A DNA stretch of 34,326 nt from Acidobacteriota bacterium (GTDB lineage: Bacteria > Acidobacteriota > Terriglobia > Terriglobales > Acidobacteriaceae). The translations under genes and the position numbers were made by a program. Below, one piece after another: positions 18,650 through 26,582 of the stretch. How positions within the stretch are numbered: the stretch's first letter is position 1; each line of letters begins with the position of its first letter. The stretch covers positions 1-34,326 of the forward strand of contig QIAP01000064.1 of NCBI GenBank assembly GCA_003225075.1. The letters are read 5' to 3'. Below the pieces are notes generated by a model. It searched no databases. It was not told where the DNA came from and was given only the letters and a program-made list of their open reading frames with translations.

Positions 18650-19114
18650 ATGCTTAAGATTGATAAATCCCACTACGAAGCCCTCCGCTGTCACGGGGAA
18701 GAGACTTATCCGTACGAGTGCTGCGGCGTTCTGCTTGGCACTATGAACGGCGAGCAGCGTATTGTGACTTCCACCGCGCGCTGCGGCAACACTCGCGATG
18801 ATTCGCCGCACAACCGCTATCACATCGATCCGCGCGAGCTCGTGCGTATCCAGCGCGAAGGTCGTGAGCGCGGAGAGGACATTGTCGGCTTCTATCACTC
18901 GCATCCTGACCATCCCGCCCGGTGGTCGCCGACTGACCTCGCGGAGGCCCATTGGTTTAGTTGCTCTTACGTGATCACCAGCGTGGCGAAGGGGAAAGCT
19001 GAAGTGACGAATTCGTTTGAACTCTCCGGCAGTGACGAAGCGGACAAGAAGTTTGTGGACGAGAAGATCGAAATCGGCGAGCTTGAATCTAAGCCGCAGG
19101 GACGGGCATCATAG
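18650..19114 (+). CDS. mec: JAMM/MPN+ metalloprotease, Mec-like
   Basis: A 154-residue JAB1/MPN+ protein. The zinc site is complete: Glu23 in TYPYECCGVLLG, then H83-S-H85 and Asp96 in YHSHPDHPARWSPTD. Mycobacterial Mec uses this site to release cysteine from the CysO-cysteine adduct; related JAMM proteins (QbsD type) also clip C-terminal residues from sulfur carriers to expose Gly-Gly. Both roles fit here, since the adjacent carrier has three residues beyond Gly-Gly. No Shine-Dalgarno precedes the ATG; a large inverted repeat ends 8 nt upstream. The stop lies 12 nt before the cysO start. Confidence 0.92.
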   Translation: MLKIDKSHYEALRCHGEETYPYECCGVLLGTMNGEQRIVTSTARCGNTRDDSPHNRYHIDPRELVRIQREGRERGEDIVGFYHSHPDHPARWSPTDLAEAHWFSCSYVITSVAKGKAEVTNSFELSGSDEADKKFVDEKIEIGELESKPQGRAS

Positions 19115-19126
19115 TTGGAAATGAAT

Positions 19127-19408
19127 ATGGCAAAAATCCAGATTCCTACTCCCTTACGGCAATACACCAACAAGCGGGAAAGCATTGAGATCAAAGCGTC
19201 TACCGTCGGTGATGCGCTGAGTGGCCTTCTCGCCAAACATCCCGACCTGCGCCGCCATCTCTACACCGAGGACGGCAAACTGCGCGCCTTCGTGAATGTT
19301 TACCTCAACGATGAGGACATCCGTTACCTGCAGAAGGAAGCCACTACCATTAAGGACAGTGATAACATTTCTATTGTGCCCTCGATCGCCGGAGGCGCGC
19401 GCCAGTAG
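19127..19408 (+). CDS. cysO: Ubiquitin-like sulfur carrier, CysO/MoaD-like
   Basis: A 93-residue beta-grasp protein starting MAKIQIPTPLRQYT. ATG 19127 has GGAA at good spacing; ATG 19121 or TTG 19115 would add two or four residues. Conserved CysO features are LRAFVNVYLNDEDIRYL and the C-terminal ISIVPSIAGG. In M. tuberculosis the carrier ends at Gly-Gly, which is adenylated and thiocarboxylated. Here three residues, Ala-Arg-Gln, follow Gly-Gly, so the protein must be processed first, presumably by the JAMM protease encoded immediately upstream. It is translated in a tight run with mec. Confidence 0.9.
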   Translation: MAKIQIPTPLRQYTNKRESIEIKASTVGDALSGLLAKHPDLRRHLYTEDGKLRAFVNVYLNDEDIRYLQKEATTIKDSDNISIVPSIAGGARQ

Positions 19409-19413
19409 CCGAT

Positions 19414-19497
19414 ATGACTGCAACAGTGACCGATAAACTGGCCCCGACGGTTTGCCACACGGCGTGCGCTTGCTGTTGCCTGCTCTGTCGTCTTTAG
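19414..19497 (+). CDS. Cysteine-rich leader peptide, candidate attenuator of moeZ
   Basis: A 27-codon ORF begins 6 nt after the cysO stop and ends 44 nt before the moeZ-like start. It reads MTATVTDKLAPTV followed by CHTACACCCLLCRL: six Cys codons (TGC x4, TGT x2) among the last 14. Cys is rare in the neighbouring proteins, and the ORF sits inside a cysteine-making operon. Cys-rich upstream ORFs are known to sense Cys-tRNA supply in mycobacterial cysteine operons. Downstream, CGAT (19500-19503) can pair with ATCG (19514-19517), while AATCG (19513-19517) can instead pair with CGATT (19522-19526) next to the moeZ ribosome site; the two folds exclude each other. A ribosome stalled on the Cys codons would cover the first arm. 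No good ribosome site of its own; re-initiation after cysO is likely. Confidence 0.6.
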   Translation: MTATVTDKLAPTVCHTACACCCLLCRL

Positions 19498-19541
19498 CTC
19501 GATCTATTCATAAATCGTTGCCGATTGTCCCTGAGGTTTTT

Positions 19542-20714
19542 ATGGCCACCATCACGGAAGTAAAGCGCGAAACTGCAACCCTCTCCAACGATGAAATCCT
19601 GCGCTACTCGCGCCACCTGATCATGCCCGAGGTGGGCATGGAGGGCCAGCAGAAGCTGAAAGCGGCGCGTGTGCTCTGTATCGGCGCGGGTGGCCTGGGA
19701 TCCCCACTGGCGCTTTATCTTGGCGCAGCCGGGGTGGGCACGCTCGGACTCGTCGATTTCGATGTGGTGGATTACACGAACTTGCAGCGACAGATTATTC
19801 ATACCACTGCCGACGTGGGCCGAAAGAAACTCGATTCCGCCGCAGATAAATTGAAAGCCATCAATCCGTTTTTGAACATCCGGCCGTTTGAGACCAGGCT
19901 GAGCAGCGAGAATGCGCTCGAGATTTTCGCGGACTTCGATATCATCGCCGACGGCACCGACAATTTCCCCACCCGCTACTTGGTGAACGATGCATGCGTG
20001 CTGACCGGCAAGCCGAATGTCTACGGATCGATTTTCCGCTTTGAAGGACAGGCCAGCGTGTTCGCCACTAAAGAAGGCCCGTGCTATCGCTGCCTGTATC
20101 CCGAGCCGCCACCACCAGGGCTTGTGCCCTCCTGCGCGGAAGGGGGCGTGCTCGGCATTTTGCCGGGACTGGTCGGCGTGATGCAGGCTACGGAAGTTAT
20201 CAAATTAATCCTGGGACAAGGCGAACCCCTCATCGGGCGCCTGCTGCTGATCGACGCCTTGGCGATGAAGTTTCGTGAGCTAAAGCTGCGTAAAAATCCG
20301 GACTGCCCGGTCTGCGGCACGCACCCGACGGTCACGCGCCTCATAGACTACAACCAGTTTTGCGGAATACGCGGGGAGGAAGCGCCAGTGACATCCAATG
20401 TGCCAGAGATGCAGGTGGAAGAGCTCAAGCAGAAACTGGACGCAGGCGAAGATATCTTCGTCCTGGATGTGCGCGAGCCACACGAATATCAGATCTGCAA
20501 CATTGGCGGCCATCTGATTCCGTTGGGCGATCTGCCGAAGCGCGTCCACGAACTCGATTCCAGCCGTGAGATCGTCGCCCATTGCCGCTCCGGGGTGCGC
20601 AGCGCGAAAGCCGTGGACTTCCTACGCCAGACGGGCTTCCGCAAAGTGCGAAACCTGGCAGGAGGCATTCTGGCGTGGGCAGACCGCGTGGATCCAAAGA
20701 TGCCGAAGTATTGA
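19542..20714 (+). CDS. moeZ: MoeZ/MoeB-like sulfur-carrier adenylyltransferase with rhodanese domain
   Basis: A 390-residue two-domain enzyme. The N-terminal ThiF/MoeB/E1-like part (about 15-260) has the nucleotide loop GAGGLGSPLALYL, DFDVVDYTNLQRQ, DGTDNFPTRYLVND and zinc pairs (CYRC, CPVC). The C-terminal rhodanese domain (about 285-390) has the active-site Cys348 in AHCRSGVRS. It would adenylate the C-terminal Gly of the CysO-like carrier and transfer sulfur to it as thiocarboxylate. I chose ATG 19542 because GAGG lies 6 nt upstream; a TTG at 19452 in the same frame only adds an implausible leader that overlaps the Cys-rich ORF. A terminator follows the stop. Confidence 0.92.
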   Translation: MATITEVKRETATLSNDEILRYSRHLIMPEVGMEGQQKLKAARVLCIGAGGLGSPLALYLGAAGVGTLGLVDFDVVDYTNLQRQIIHTTADVGRKKLDSAADKLKAINPFLNIRPFETRLSSENALEIFADFDIIADGTDNFPTRYLVNDACVLTGKPNVYGSIFRFEGQASVFATKEGPCYRCLYPEPPPPGLVPSCAEGGVLGILPGLVGVMQATEVIKLILGQGEPLIGRLLLIDALAMKFRELKLRKNPDCPVCGTHPTVTRLIDYNQFCGIRGEEAPVTSNVPEMQVEELKQKLDAGEDIFVLDVREPHEYQICNIGGHLIPLGDLPKRVHELDSSREIVAHCRSGVRSAKAVDFLRQTGFRKVRNLAGGILAWADRVDPKMPKY

Positions 20715-20740
20715 TGGCGGATCTCATTGGCAGTTCTCAG

Positions 20741-20770
20741 AAGGGAGCGACGGGTGCGCTCCCTTTTTTA
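20741..20770 (+). terminator. Rho-independent terminator of the cysteine operon
   Basis: AAGGGAGCG pairs with CGCTCCCTT across a 7-nt loop and runs into six T. It lies 27 nt after the moeZ stop and closes the cysM-mec-cysO-moeZ unit. Confidence 0.9.
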
Positions 20771-20807
20771 TGTCCGGCTACGCTGTAGCCGTGGGCGCAG
20801 ATTTAAA

Positions 20808-20835
20808 TTGACATCGGTACTGCCAAGAGGATAAT
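20808..20835 (+). promoter_or_regulatory. Sigma-70-type promoter of the CsgG-like gene
   Basis: A perfect TTGACA (20808-20813) and GATAAT (20830-20835) are 16 nt apart. Transcription should begin near 20842, giving a 60-nt leader and ruling out the in-frame GTG at 20839 as the start. Confidence 0.75.
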
Positions 20836-20901
20836 TGCGTGGTTCTTGGGTCCACTCCCCTAACATCCAAATCGTTCTGTGGCCGGAGGTCCTCAAAGGT
20901 T

Positions 20902-21909
20902 ATGAAAAAACTTCTTGGAGTGTTGTTGTCACTTTTGTTTGCGGCGGTAGCGATCGCGCAGACCGCGCCACAATCGTCAGCTCCGGCGCCGGCAGCAGGC
21001 CGCAAGAAGCGCGTAGCGGTATTCGATTTTGATTATGGAACAGTGCATAGCGGAGTCGCAGCCATCTTCGGACAAGACGTGGACGTGGGTAAAGGTATTT
21101 CTGATCTTCTGGTGAATTACCTGGTCAAAGACGGCGGCTACTCGGTGATTGAACGCAAGGCCCTGGACAAGATCCTGGCTGAGCAGAACTTCTCCAATAG
21201 CGACCGTGCCAATCCAACTTCGGCTGCGAGGATCGGAAAAATGCTGGGCGTGGATGCGATCATTGTCGGCAGCATTACACAGTTCGGCAACGAGACCAAG
21301 AATACCAACGTCGGCGGCGCGGGCGGCGCCCTGGGTGGATTCGGAGTGGGCGGCTTCGGACACAAGAAATCCAAAGCCATCGTTGCCTTGAATGCGCGGC
21401 TGGTAGACATCGACACTGGTGAAATCATGGGCGTCGCCGAGGGCAAGGGCGAATCCTCGCGCGAAAGCACTTCACTACTAGGAGGCGGGGGACACTGGAG
21501 CGGGTTCGGCGCGGGCGGAGTGAACTTCGGCAGCAGCGACTTTCAGAATACGATCATCGGAGAAGCTGTGAAAGCCGCAACGGAACAGATGACTTCCGGG
21601 ATAATCGCCAACAAAGACAAACTCCAGATGCGCCAGGTGATGGTCCAGGGTTTGGTGGCCGCGGTGGACAATGGCCAGATCGTTCTGAATGTGGGGACGA
21701 AAGCCGGCGTAAAAGTAGGCGATCAGCTCAACGTCGAGCGCGTCTCGCGAGAAATCAAGGACCCGGGAACGGGCAAGGTAATTCGAAGGATGAGTTCGGC
21801 GGTGGGGGTGGTTCGCGTTACCGACGTGGATGACGAATCAGCGATCGCTACGGCAGTTTCCGGTGCGGGATTCAAGGTAGGAGACGCCGTAAAGACCATC
21901 ACCCAATGA
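20902..21909 (+). CDS. CsgG/HfaB-family secreted protein
   Basis: A 335-residue protein with a signal peptide (MKKLLGVLLSLLFAAVAIA) and a CsgG-type domain: KKRVAVFDFDYGTV, YSVIERKALDKILAEQNF, AARIGKMLGVDAIIVGSITQ and ALNARLVDIDTGEIM. CsgG forms an outer-membrane pore for curli; family members in other bacteria are periplasmic or outer-membrane proteins without curli, and no curli genes are nearby. No lipobox Cys is present at the cleavage site, unlike CsgG itself, so it is probably not a lipoprotein. Gly-rich loops (GGAGGALGGFGVGGFG and SLLGGGGHWSG) interrupt the domain. The C-terminal ~90 residues (GQIVLNVGTKAGVKVGDQL) form an extra beta domain. ATG chosen by signal peptide and GGAGGT upstream. 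Confidence 0.85.
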   Translation: MKKLLGVLLSLLFAAVAIAQTAPQSSAPAPAAGRKKRVAVFDFDYGTVHSGVAAIFGQDVDVGKGISDLLVNYLVKDGGYSVIERKALDKILAEQNFSNSDRANPTSAARIGKMLGVDAIIVGSITQFGNETKNTNVGGAGGALGGFGVGGFGHKKSKAIVALNARLVDIDTGEIMGVAEGKGESSRESTSLLGGGGHWSGFGAGGVNFGSSDFQNTIIGEAVKAATEQMTSGIIANKDKLQMRQVMVQGLVAAVDNGQIVLNVGTKAGVKVGDQLNVERVSREIKDPGTGKVIRRMSSAVGVVRVTDVDDESAIATAVSGAGFKVGDAVKTITQ

Positions 21910-21993
21910 CCCGGAACCAATCCGTTAAAAGGGATTTGGCATGGTCCGTACAACCGGACGGCGTTGTCCTCGCTTGCTATCCAGAACCCTCGC

Positions 21994-22024
21994 GCACAAA
22001 GAAGGGGAGCACCTAGTGCTCCCC
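21994..22024 (-). terminator. Terminator of the small secreted protein gene
   Basis: GGGGAGCAC and GTGCTCCCC (22004-22024) form a perfect 9-bp stem with a 3-nt loop. On the minus strand it is followed by a T-rich TTCTTTG, 30 nt past the stop of the gene ending at 22054. It could also act weakly on the plus strand after the CsgG-like gene. Confidence 0.7.
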
Positions 22025-22053
22025 TCATCACCGCTTCATTAAACCTCGTTTAC

Positions 22054-22443
22054 CTACTGGGTGCTCCCGCTTGTTTCCGCCTTGGCGGTATCTTCGCCAA
22101 TGGCAAGCGCGTACTTCTTGCCGGAGAAGCGGACTTCTGTAAGCGTCCTGCTTCCATCCGCGTTCTTTCTCACGATAGAAGCGTTGGAAGACGGCGACTG
22201 GTTAATGTCCACTAGACGTGCCGGCACGGTAGCGACAACTTTCTTACCTCGCAAAATATTTACTTCGACGTTGGGGCCGCTGCCCTCCCATTGCAACTGA
22301 TAGTCGCCGGCAGAAAGTTGTTTTCCGCTCACGGTAAGGTTTTCTTGAACGTTCATGGAGCCTTTGTTGGACGCGAATGCACTGGTCGCGAGTAGCAAAG
22401 CCATGCCCAGCAGCAGGCCCTTGGAAATTACTGATAACTTCAT
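22054..22443 (-). CDS. Small secreted hypothetical protein
   Basis: A 129-residue protein with a clear signal peptide (VISKGLLLGMALLLATSAFA) and a beta-rich mature part: LTVSGKQLSAGDYQLQWEG, VEVNILRGKKVVATVPARLV, LTEVRFSGKKYALAIG. The pattern resembles small exported beta-sandwich proteins that are frequent in Acidobacteria genomes and have no assigned function. AAGGAG precedes the ATG. It is a single-gene unit with its own terminator. Confidence 0.75.
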   Translation of the reverse strand: MKLSVISKGLLLGMALLLATSAFASNKGSMNVQENLTVSGKQLSAGDYQLQWEGSGPNVEVNILRGKKVVATVPARLVDINQSPSSNASIVRKNADGSRTLTEVRFSGKKYALAIGEDTAKAETSGSTQ

Positions 22444-23127
22444 ACAGTCTCCTTATTCTTTCCCGAAAATGCGTCGGGAACCGGTTCTGGGCGGCCGTGC
22501 TCCTCGCCAGTCGCGGAAGTAGTTTGCGTTCTGCCGTGAAAGGCCTACAATGTTGCGCGTCGGGGTTAAGCAGACGAGCCGGGCCGCAAGACCTTGTGCT
22601 CTCTTCTCAGGGATTGTTCTCACCTGGGCCGCCAAACCGAGCGTGAGACAGTCCCTTAACCCCGCATCTTTTTTAGCTTTAGAAAATCCGTTTGAATTTT
22701 TATCCCGCCTGTTGTTGCACTCGCGTCAAGATACGGCTTACTCCGCCGATAAGTTCCACTTAATTCCTGATCGCGATTAAAACATTGGACGCTGCCGGCA
22801 CTCGGTTGTTAGCAAAATCTGCAATCACCAGCAGAAGCGCACAACAGTCATCTGTTTTGTGAGTTCGAATGTTTGATTAGCTCGAACCAATAATGAACCT
22901 TTCTCGACCTCTCATGTATCTTTGCTTGCAGAACGCAGCAGTTCTGGTTCCTTCAGCACCGGACGCAAGGCGTGGATCGGAAACAAGCGATGACGTTGGA
23001 AAACGGATAAGCCTGTTCACGATTGGGACGGGCGCGTTTGAAAGCGTACAAGGCGAGACCGGGTAGCACAGCATTGTGCTAATCGTTCTAAACGAACCCA
23101 GCGACACCGGCCGAAAGGAATGTTTAT
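22444..23127. other. Intergenic region before the DinB gene
   Basis: A gene-free stretch of 684 nt. It contains a perfect 10-bp inverted repeat, CGGGGTTAAG at 22561-22570 and CTTAACCCCG at 22655-22664, and a 7-bp hairpin TAGCACA/TGTGCTA at 23064-23081 in the likely leader of the DinB gene. No protein-like frame, tRNA or clear promoter was seen. Confidence 0.5.
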
Positions 23128-23643
23128 ATGAGCGATCTTTCTTCTACCGTCGCTTCCGCACTAGCGGACCATTACGAAATGATCCGAAGCAAGGTACACG
23201 AACTGGTCGAGCCACTTTCTACGGAGCAACTGTGGCGTCGCCCATATTCGTACGGAAATAGCGTGGGGCACTTACTCCTACACCTGACAGGTAATCTGAA
23301 TTACTACATCGGTGCACGGATCGCCGCCACCGGATACGTTCGAGATCGCGATCGTGAGTTCACCGAGGCGGAACAGAGGGCGAAGGAAAAGGTCCTGGCC
23401 GACTTCGATCGCGCCATCGCCATGGTAATTGCGAATATAGGGAAGCAGTCTGCCGAAGATTGGTCATCAGCTTATTCTGCAGAGCGCGAACCCGAGTCGA
23501 AGGACCGGTTTTCGATTCTGCTGCGATGCGCGTCCCATGCTTATCATCACGTCGGCCAGATGATTTATCTCTGCAAAGAGATGACAAAGACTGCATCGGC
23601 GACGCGGGATCCTTTTTCCTCCCTTTCCACGAAAACAGCGTAG
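23128..23643 (+). CDS. DinB/YfiT-like four-helix protein
   Basis: A 171-residue DinB-superfamily protein: an N-terminal helix DHYEMIRSKVHELVEPLSTE, the metal-site histidine in SVGHLLLHLTGNLNYYI, and the closing pair in CASHAYHHVGQMIYLCKEM. Three His usually bind Ni or Zn. Members act as thiol S-transferases or have unknown roles, often stress-related. AAGGAA precedes the ATG. It stands alone; function beyond the fold is not assignable. Confidence 0.85.
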   Translation: MSDLSSTVASALADHYEMIRSKVHELVEPLSTEQLWRRPYSYGNSVGHLLLHLTGNLNYYIGARIAATGYVRDRDREFTEAEQRAKEKVLADFDRAIAMVIANIGKQSAEDWSSAYSAEREPESKDRFSILLRCASHAYHHVGQMIYLCKEMTKTASATRDPFSSLSTKTA

Positions 23644-23748
23644 GTGTTTTTGGTTATTGGGCCATCCAGTTGTCGGAGCCAAATAAGTGGTGAGAGTCCC
23701 ACACTTCTCTAGAGCGCGGCAGGAAAAACAGAACTACCAATCCTTCAG

Positions 23749-24702
23749 TCAGATTTTCAGAACCACTTTCCCAAAATTCTTGCGCTCGAGCAGCAATCTG
23801 TAGGCTTCGGCAGCGCGCTCCAGCGGAAGTACGTGTCCAACGATAGGATGCAACTTACCTTGCTTGATCCACTGGGAAAGTTGCTTCCATGCTTCCGCCA
23901 TCAAGTCACGTTTTGCCGACAGGTAGGTAAGCCAGAGTCCGTGGATGCTGGTTCCTTTCGCATAAAGCGCATGGGTATCGAGTTGGGCCTGTTTGCCGGT
24001 AGCCGAACCATAAATGATGACGCGTCCGAAATCTCGCAAGCAACGCGTGCTCTTTGCCGTGTGCTCGCCTCCCAGCATTTCGAATACTGCGTCCACACCC
24101 TCGCCGTGGGTTATGTCTTTGATCGCACCCTCGTAGTCAAGGCGCTTGTAATTGATGCCATGCTGAAGGCCGAGTTCTTTCACGCGCGCCAGCTTTTCAT
24201 CGGAGGAGGAGGTGCCATACATTTCCATCCCAAGAATTTTCCCGATCTCGACCGCCGCGGTGCCGACTCCGCCGGCGACCGCATGGATCAGCACGCGCGA
24301 GCCGCCACCCGATTTCCCTACCAGCCCCGCTTTCCAGTACGCAAAGTAAGCAGTGAAGTAGTTGACTGGGAAAGCCGAGGCCTCTTCGGCAGTCCACTCG
24401 TCGGGCACAGGCCATAAGAGTTCAGGACGGGCCGCTACTTGCTCTGCGAACGCCCCCCACTGGATGTAGCCCATCACTCGTTTGCCGGTACTTTTCGCGA
24501 CCCCGGCGAACTCGCGGCCGGCTACCAGCGGCGGCTTGGGCGTGCTGGGATATCCGCCTTGCGCGGTCATGATATCGGCAAAATTCAGGCCCGCGGCTTC
24601 GACCTTCACCAAGACCTGACCGGCTTCGGCTGAGGGCTCCGGAACCTGCCGTATCTCGAGAACTTCCGGACCGCCTAAGCGGCTGATAACGAGCGCCTTC
24701 AT
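23749..24702 (-). CDS. Zinc-independent MDR quinone oxidoreductase
   Basis: A 317-residue medium-chain dehydrogenase/reductase of the NADPH:quinone reductase (Qor) branch. It has the N-terminal GroES-like domain (GLNFADIMTAQGGYP, PPLVAGREFAGVA), the Rossmann motif HAVAGGVGTAAVEIGK (about 140-155) and the C-terminal LPLERAAEAYRLLLERKNFGKVVL. The zinc ligands of alcohol dehydrogenases are absent. It likely reduces quinones or enones with NADPH. The start lacks a ribosome site, but TACACT sits 7 nt upstream of the ATG on the minus strand (24715-24710), consistent with a leaderless mRNA. Confidence 0.88.
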   Translation of the reverse strand: MKALVISRLGGPEVLEIRQVPEPSAEAGQVLVKVEAAGLNFADIMTAQGGYPSTPKPPLVAGREFAGVAKSTGKRVMGYIQWGAFAEQVAARPELLWPVPDEWTAEEASAFPVNYFTAYFAYWKAGLVGKSGGGSRVLIHAVAGGVGTAAVEIGKILGMEMYGTSSSDEKLARVKELGLQHGINYKRLDYEGAIKDITHGEGVDAVFEMLGGEHTAKSTRCLRDFGRVIIYGSATGKQAQLDTHALYAKGTSIHGLWLTYLSAKRDLMAEAWKQLSQWIKQGKLHPIVGHVLPLERAAEAYRLLLERKNFGKVVLKI

Positions 24703-25013
24703 GATGGCGAGTGTAACAGTCGGCCCGACCTATATCGTTGGTGAGAACAGTGAGCAACCGCGCCGTTGATGCAATGCTCAGCGAGCAGTTTTCGACAGCG
24801 TGGGATTTGATTGCGGGTATATACTTCGTGAGTACATGCTGCTGTTGCCCCGGGGGCTAGTTGGAACCGGGAGCGGGGCGCCGATTCATTTATTCATAGG
24901 CTCCGCTTTTTGACGTTGCTGACTGCCGATTATTCGGCAAGTGTGCGGTCAGCACGGGGTTGAGAGTTGATGCCGCTTGGGTGTCATCTCGCTTCTCCGA
25001 TGGAGGTGGTTTT
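24703..25013. other. Divergent intergenic region with nested hairpins
   Basis: Separates the quinone oxidoreductase and the PIN/TRAM gene. At 24918-24953 a nested fold is possible: outer stem GCTGAC/GTCAGC and inner stem TGCCG/CGGCA with an ATTATT loop, located in the leader of the downstream gene. A leaderless-type box (TACACT) for the minus-strand gene lies at 24710-24715. Confidence 0.45.
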
Positions 25014-26135
25014 GTGGACTTAGTTTTGATCCGCCTTTTATTTGTTTTAATCGTTGCGGTTGCATGCTACCTGATTGAACCCTTCGGTCTGAGCGCCAGG
25101 ATCGACGCCGGGGTAGGTGTCCTGATCGGCTTGGCTGTCATTCTGTTCGAATGGCGTCTGCGTCTAATTAGCCTCAAGCGCCTCATCGGGGCAGCCATTG
25201 GCAGCATCCTGGGGATCCTTGGAGCTTATCTTTTTGCGCTGGTCATCCGTACCAGCATTCCCGACGGTCACACGCAAAGTTTCCTTCAGATCATGGTCAT
25301 GCTACTGATGGCATACGTGGGATTAATCGTGGGCGCCAACAAGGGTGACCTGCTCAACCTGGCGGCGCTGGGCGGGGTTTTTGGCGGCGAAAAGCAGGGG
25401 AAAAAAAGCTACAAGATTCTGGACACCAGCGTCATCATTGACGGCCGCATTGCCGACATTGCCGAGACCGGTTTTCTTGACGGCATAATCGTCACTCCAC
25501 AATTCGTGTTGCGCGAGCTGCAACTGGTGGCGGACTCAGCCGATTCCCTCAAGCGCAACCGGGGGCGGAGAGGTCTTGACATCCTGCAACGGCTTCAGAA
25601 AGTCGCTTCTCTACAGATCCAGATCGTGGAGGACGACTTCCCGACGGTCCGCGAAGTGGATTTGAAACTTATTGAGTTGGCCAAACTTTACGAAGGCAAA
25701 ATCATTACCAACGATTTCAACCTCAATAAAGTCGCTCAACTGCAAGGTGTGGCCGTGCTGAACATCAATGAACTTGCAAACTCGCTGAAGCCGATCGTGC
25801 TTCCCGGCGAGAGCATGAAGGTTTTCATCCTGAAGGAAGGCAAGGAATACAACCAGGGCGTGGCCTATCTGGACGACGGCACCATGGTAGTAGTGGACAA
25901 TGCACGCAAGATGATCGGCAAGACCATTGATATCTCGGTAACCTCTGTCTTGCAAACCACCGCGGGTAAGATGATTTTCGGGAAATGGGACGAGCGCAAC
26001 GCGATGCGCCAGGAGCCGACCCGGCTAGCTAACACCGTAGTGACGAGCAATGCGCTATCCAACAGCTCCTTGCCTCCTGAAGTCAAGAAGGCACCGCCGA
26101 TGATGTTGGACCGACCCTTGGATGAAACAAGGTAG
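25014..26135 (+). CDS. PIN/TRAM-domain membrane protein (YacL-like)
   Basis: A 373-residue protein. GTG 25014 is the best start: GGAGGT lies 6 nt upstream and the first helix follows directly. Four membrane helices ([18 protein letters not shown] through [17 protein letters not shown]) are followed by a PIN nuclease domain with acidic residues in [26 protein letters not shown] and [12 protein letters not shown], then a TRAM domain ([20 protein letters not shown]). YacL-like proteins are thought to be RNA-binding nucleases at the membrane. In many bacteria yacL precedes ispD/ispF; here that order is kept, but two genes (a minus-strand secreted protein and a VOC protein) have come between. Confidence 0.92.
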   Translation: MDLVLIRLLFVLIVAVACYLIEPFGLSARIDAGVGVLIGLAVILFEWRLRLISLKRLIGAAIGSILGILGAYLFALVIRTSIPDGHTQSFLQIMVMLLMAYVGLIVGANKGDLLNLAALGGVFGGEKQGKKSYKILDTSVIIDGRIADIAETGFLDGIIVTPQFVLRELQLVADSADSLKRNRGRRGLDILQRLQKVASLQIQIVEDDFPTVREVDLKLIELAKLYEGKIITNDFNLNKVAQLQGVAVLNINELANSLKPIVLPGESMKVFILKEGKEYNQGVAYLDDGTMVVVDNARKMIGKTIDISVTSVLQTTAGKMIFGKWDERNAMRQEPTRLANTVVTSNALSNSSLPPEVKKAPPMMLDRPLDETR

Positions 26136-26159
26136 CATCAATTGCTTAGAGGCGTAGAG

Positions 26160-26582
26160 CTATGGACGAGGCTGATCTACCGAACTGACCTTGATGGTGT
26201 CGCCCTCCAAGGTTCCTGACACAACCACTCTTTCTCCCGCGAGCTTGTTTAAATAACCGTCACCGCCGCTCAGAAAGTAAATCTTGTCGCCATCCACGAG
26301 TGCAAACTTCGCACCTTTTTTGAGGCAAACTAGGGTGCAGCCCGCGGCGCTCTGGTTCATGGAGGTGTCATGTTTGGCGGTGCACATGGAGTCGGTTACT
26401 ACGCCAGAAAATTTCTGAGCAGCACCTGCTTGATACTTGTCCACCGCAACGGTTTGAGAGGTCTGGTCATTGGCCGAGGCGAGAGCAGCGCTGGCCCCGA
26501 CGGTGGCAAGTCCGAGGGCAAGTAGCACCGCGGCGGTGGCACATAACATGACAATTTCTAACCAGAGGCGATTTCGCGGCAT
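26160..26582 (-). CDS. Exported small OB-like protein with conserved cysteines
   Basis: A 140-residue protein with a hydrophobic leader (IVMLCATAAVLLALGLATVG), probably a signal peptide or anchor. The mature part reads FSGVVTDSMCTAKHD, AGCTLVCLKKGAKFALVDG, then LAGERVVVSGTLEGDTIKV, a small beta-barrel pattern with three conserved-looking Cys that may form a disulfide or metal site. I recognise similar exported proteins in Acidobacteria but no known function. AGGAG precedes the ATG. It is convergent with the PIN/TRAM gene, 24 nt between stops. Confidence 0.75.
   Translation of the reverse strand: MPRNRLWLEIVMLCATAAVLLALGLATVGASAALASANDQTSQTVAVDKYQAGAAQKFSGVVTDSMCTAKHDTSMNQSAAGCTLVCLKKGAKFALVDGDKIYFLSGGDGYLNKLAGERVVVSGTLEGDTIKVSSVDQPRP

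Noticed and set aside
19452-19541. TTG start extending the MoeZ-like protein by 30 residues
   Set aside because: The extension has no family similarity or ribosome site, and ATG 19542 has GAGG at proper distance.
20839-20901. GTG start extending the CsgG-like protein
   Set aside because: It lies 4 nt after the -10 box, upstream of the expected transcription start, and would mask a clear signal peptide.
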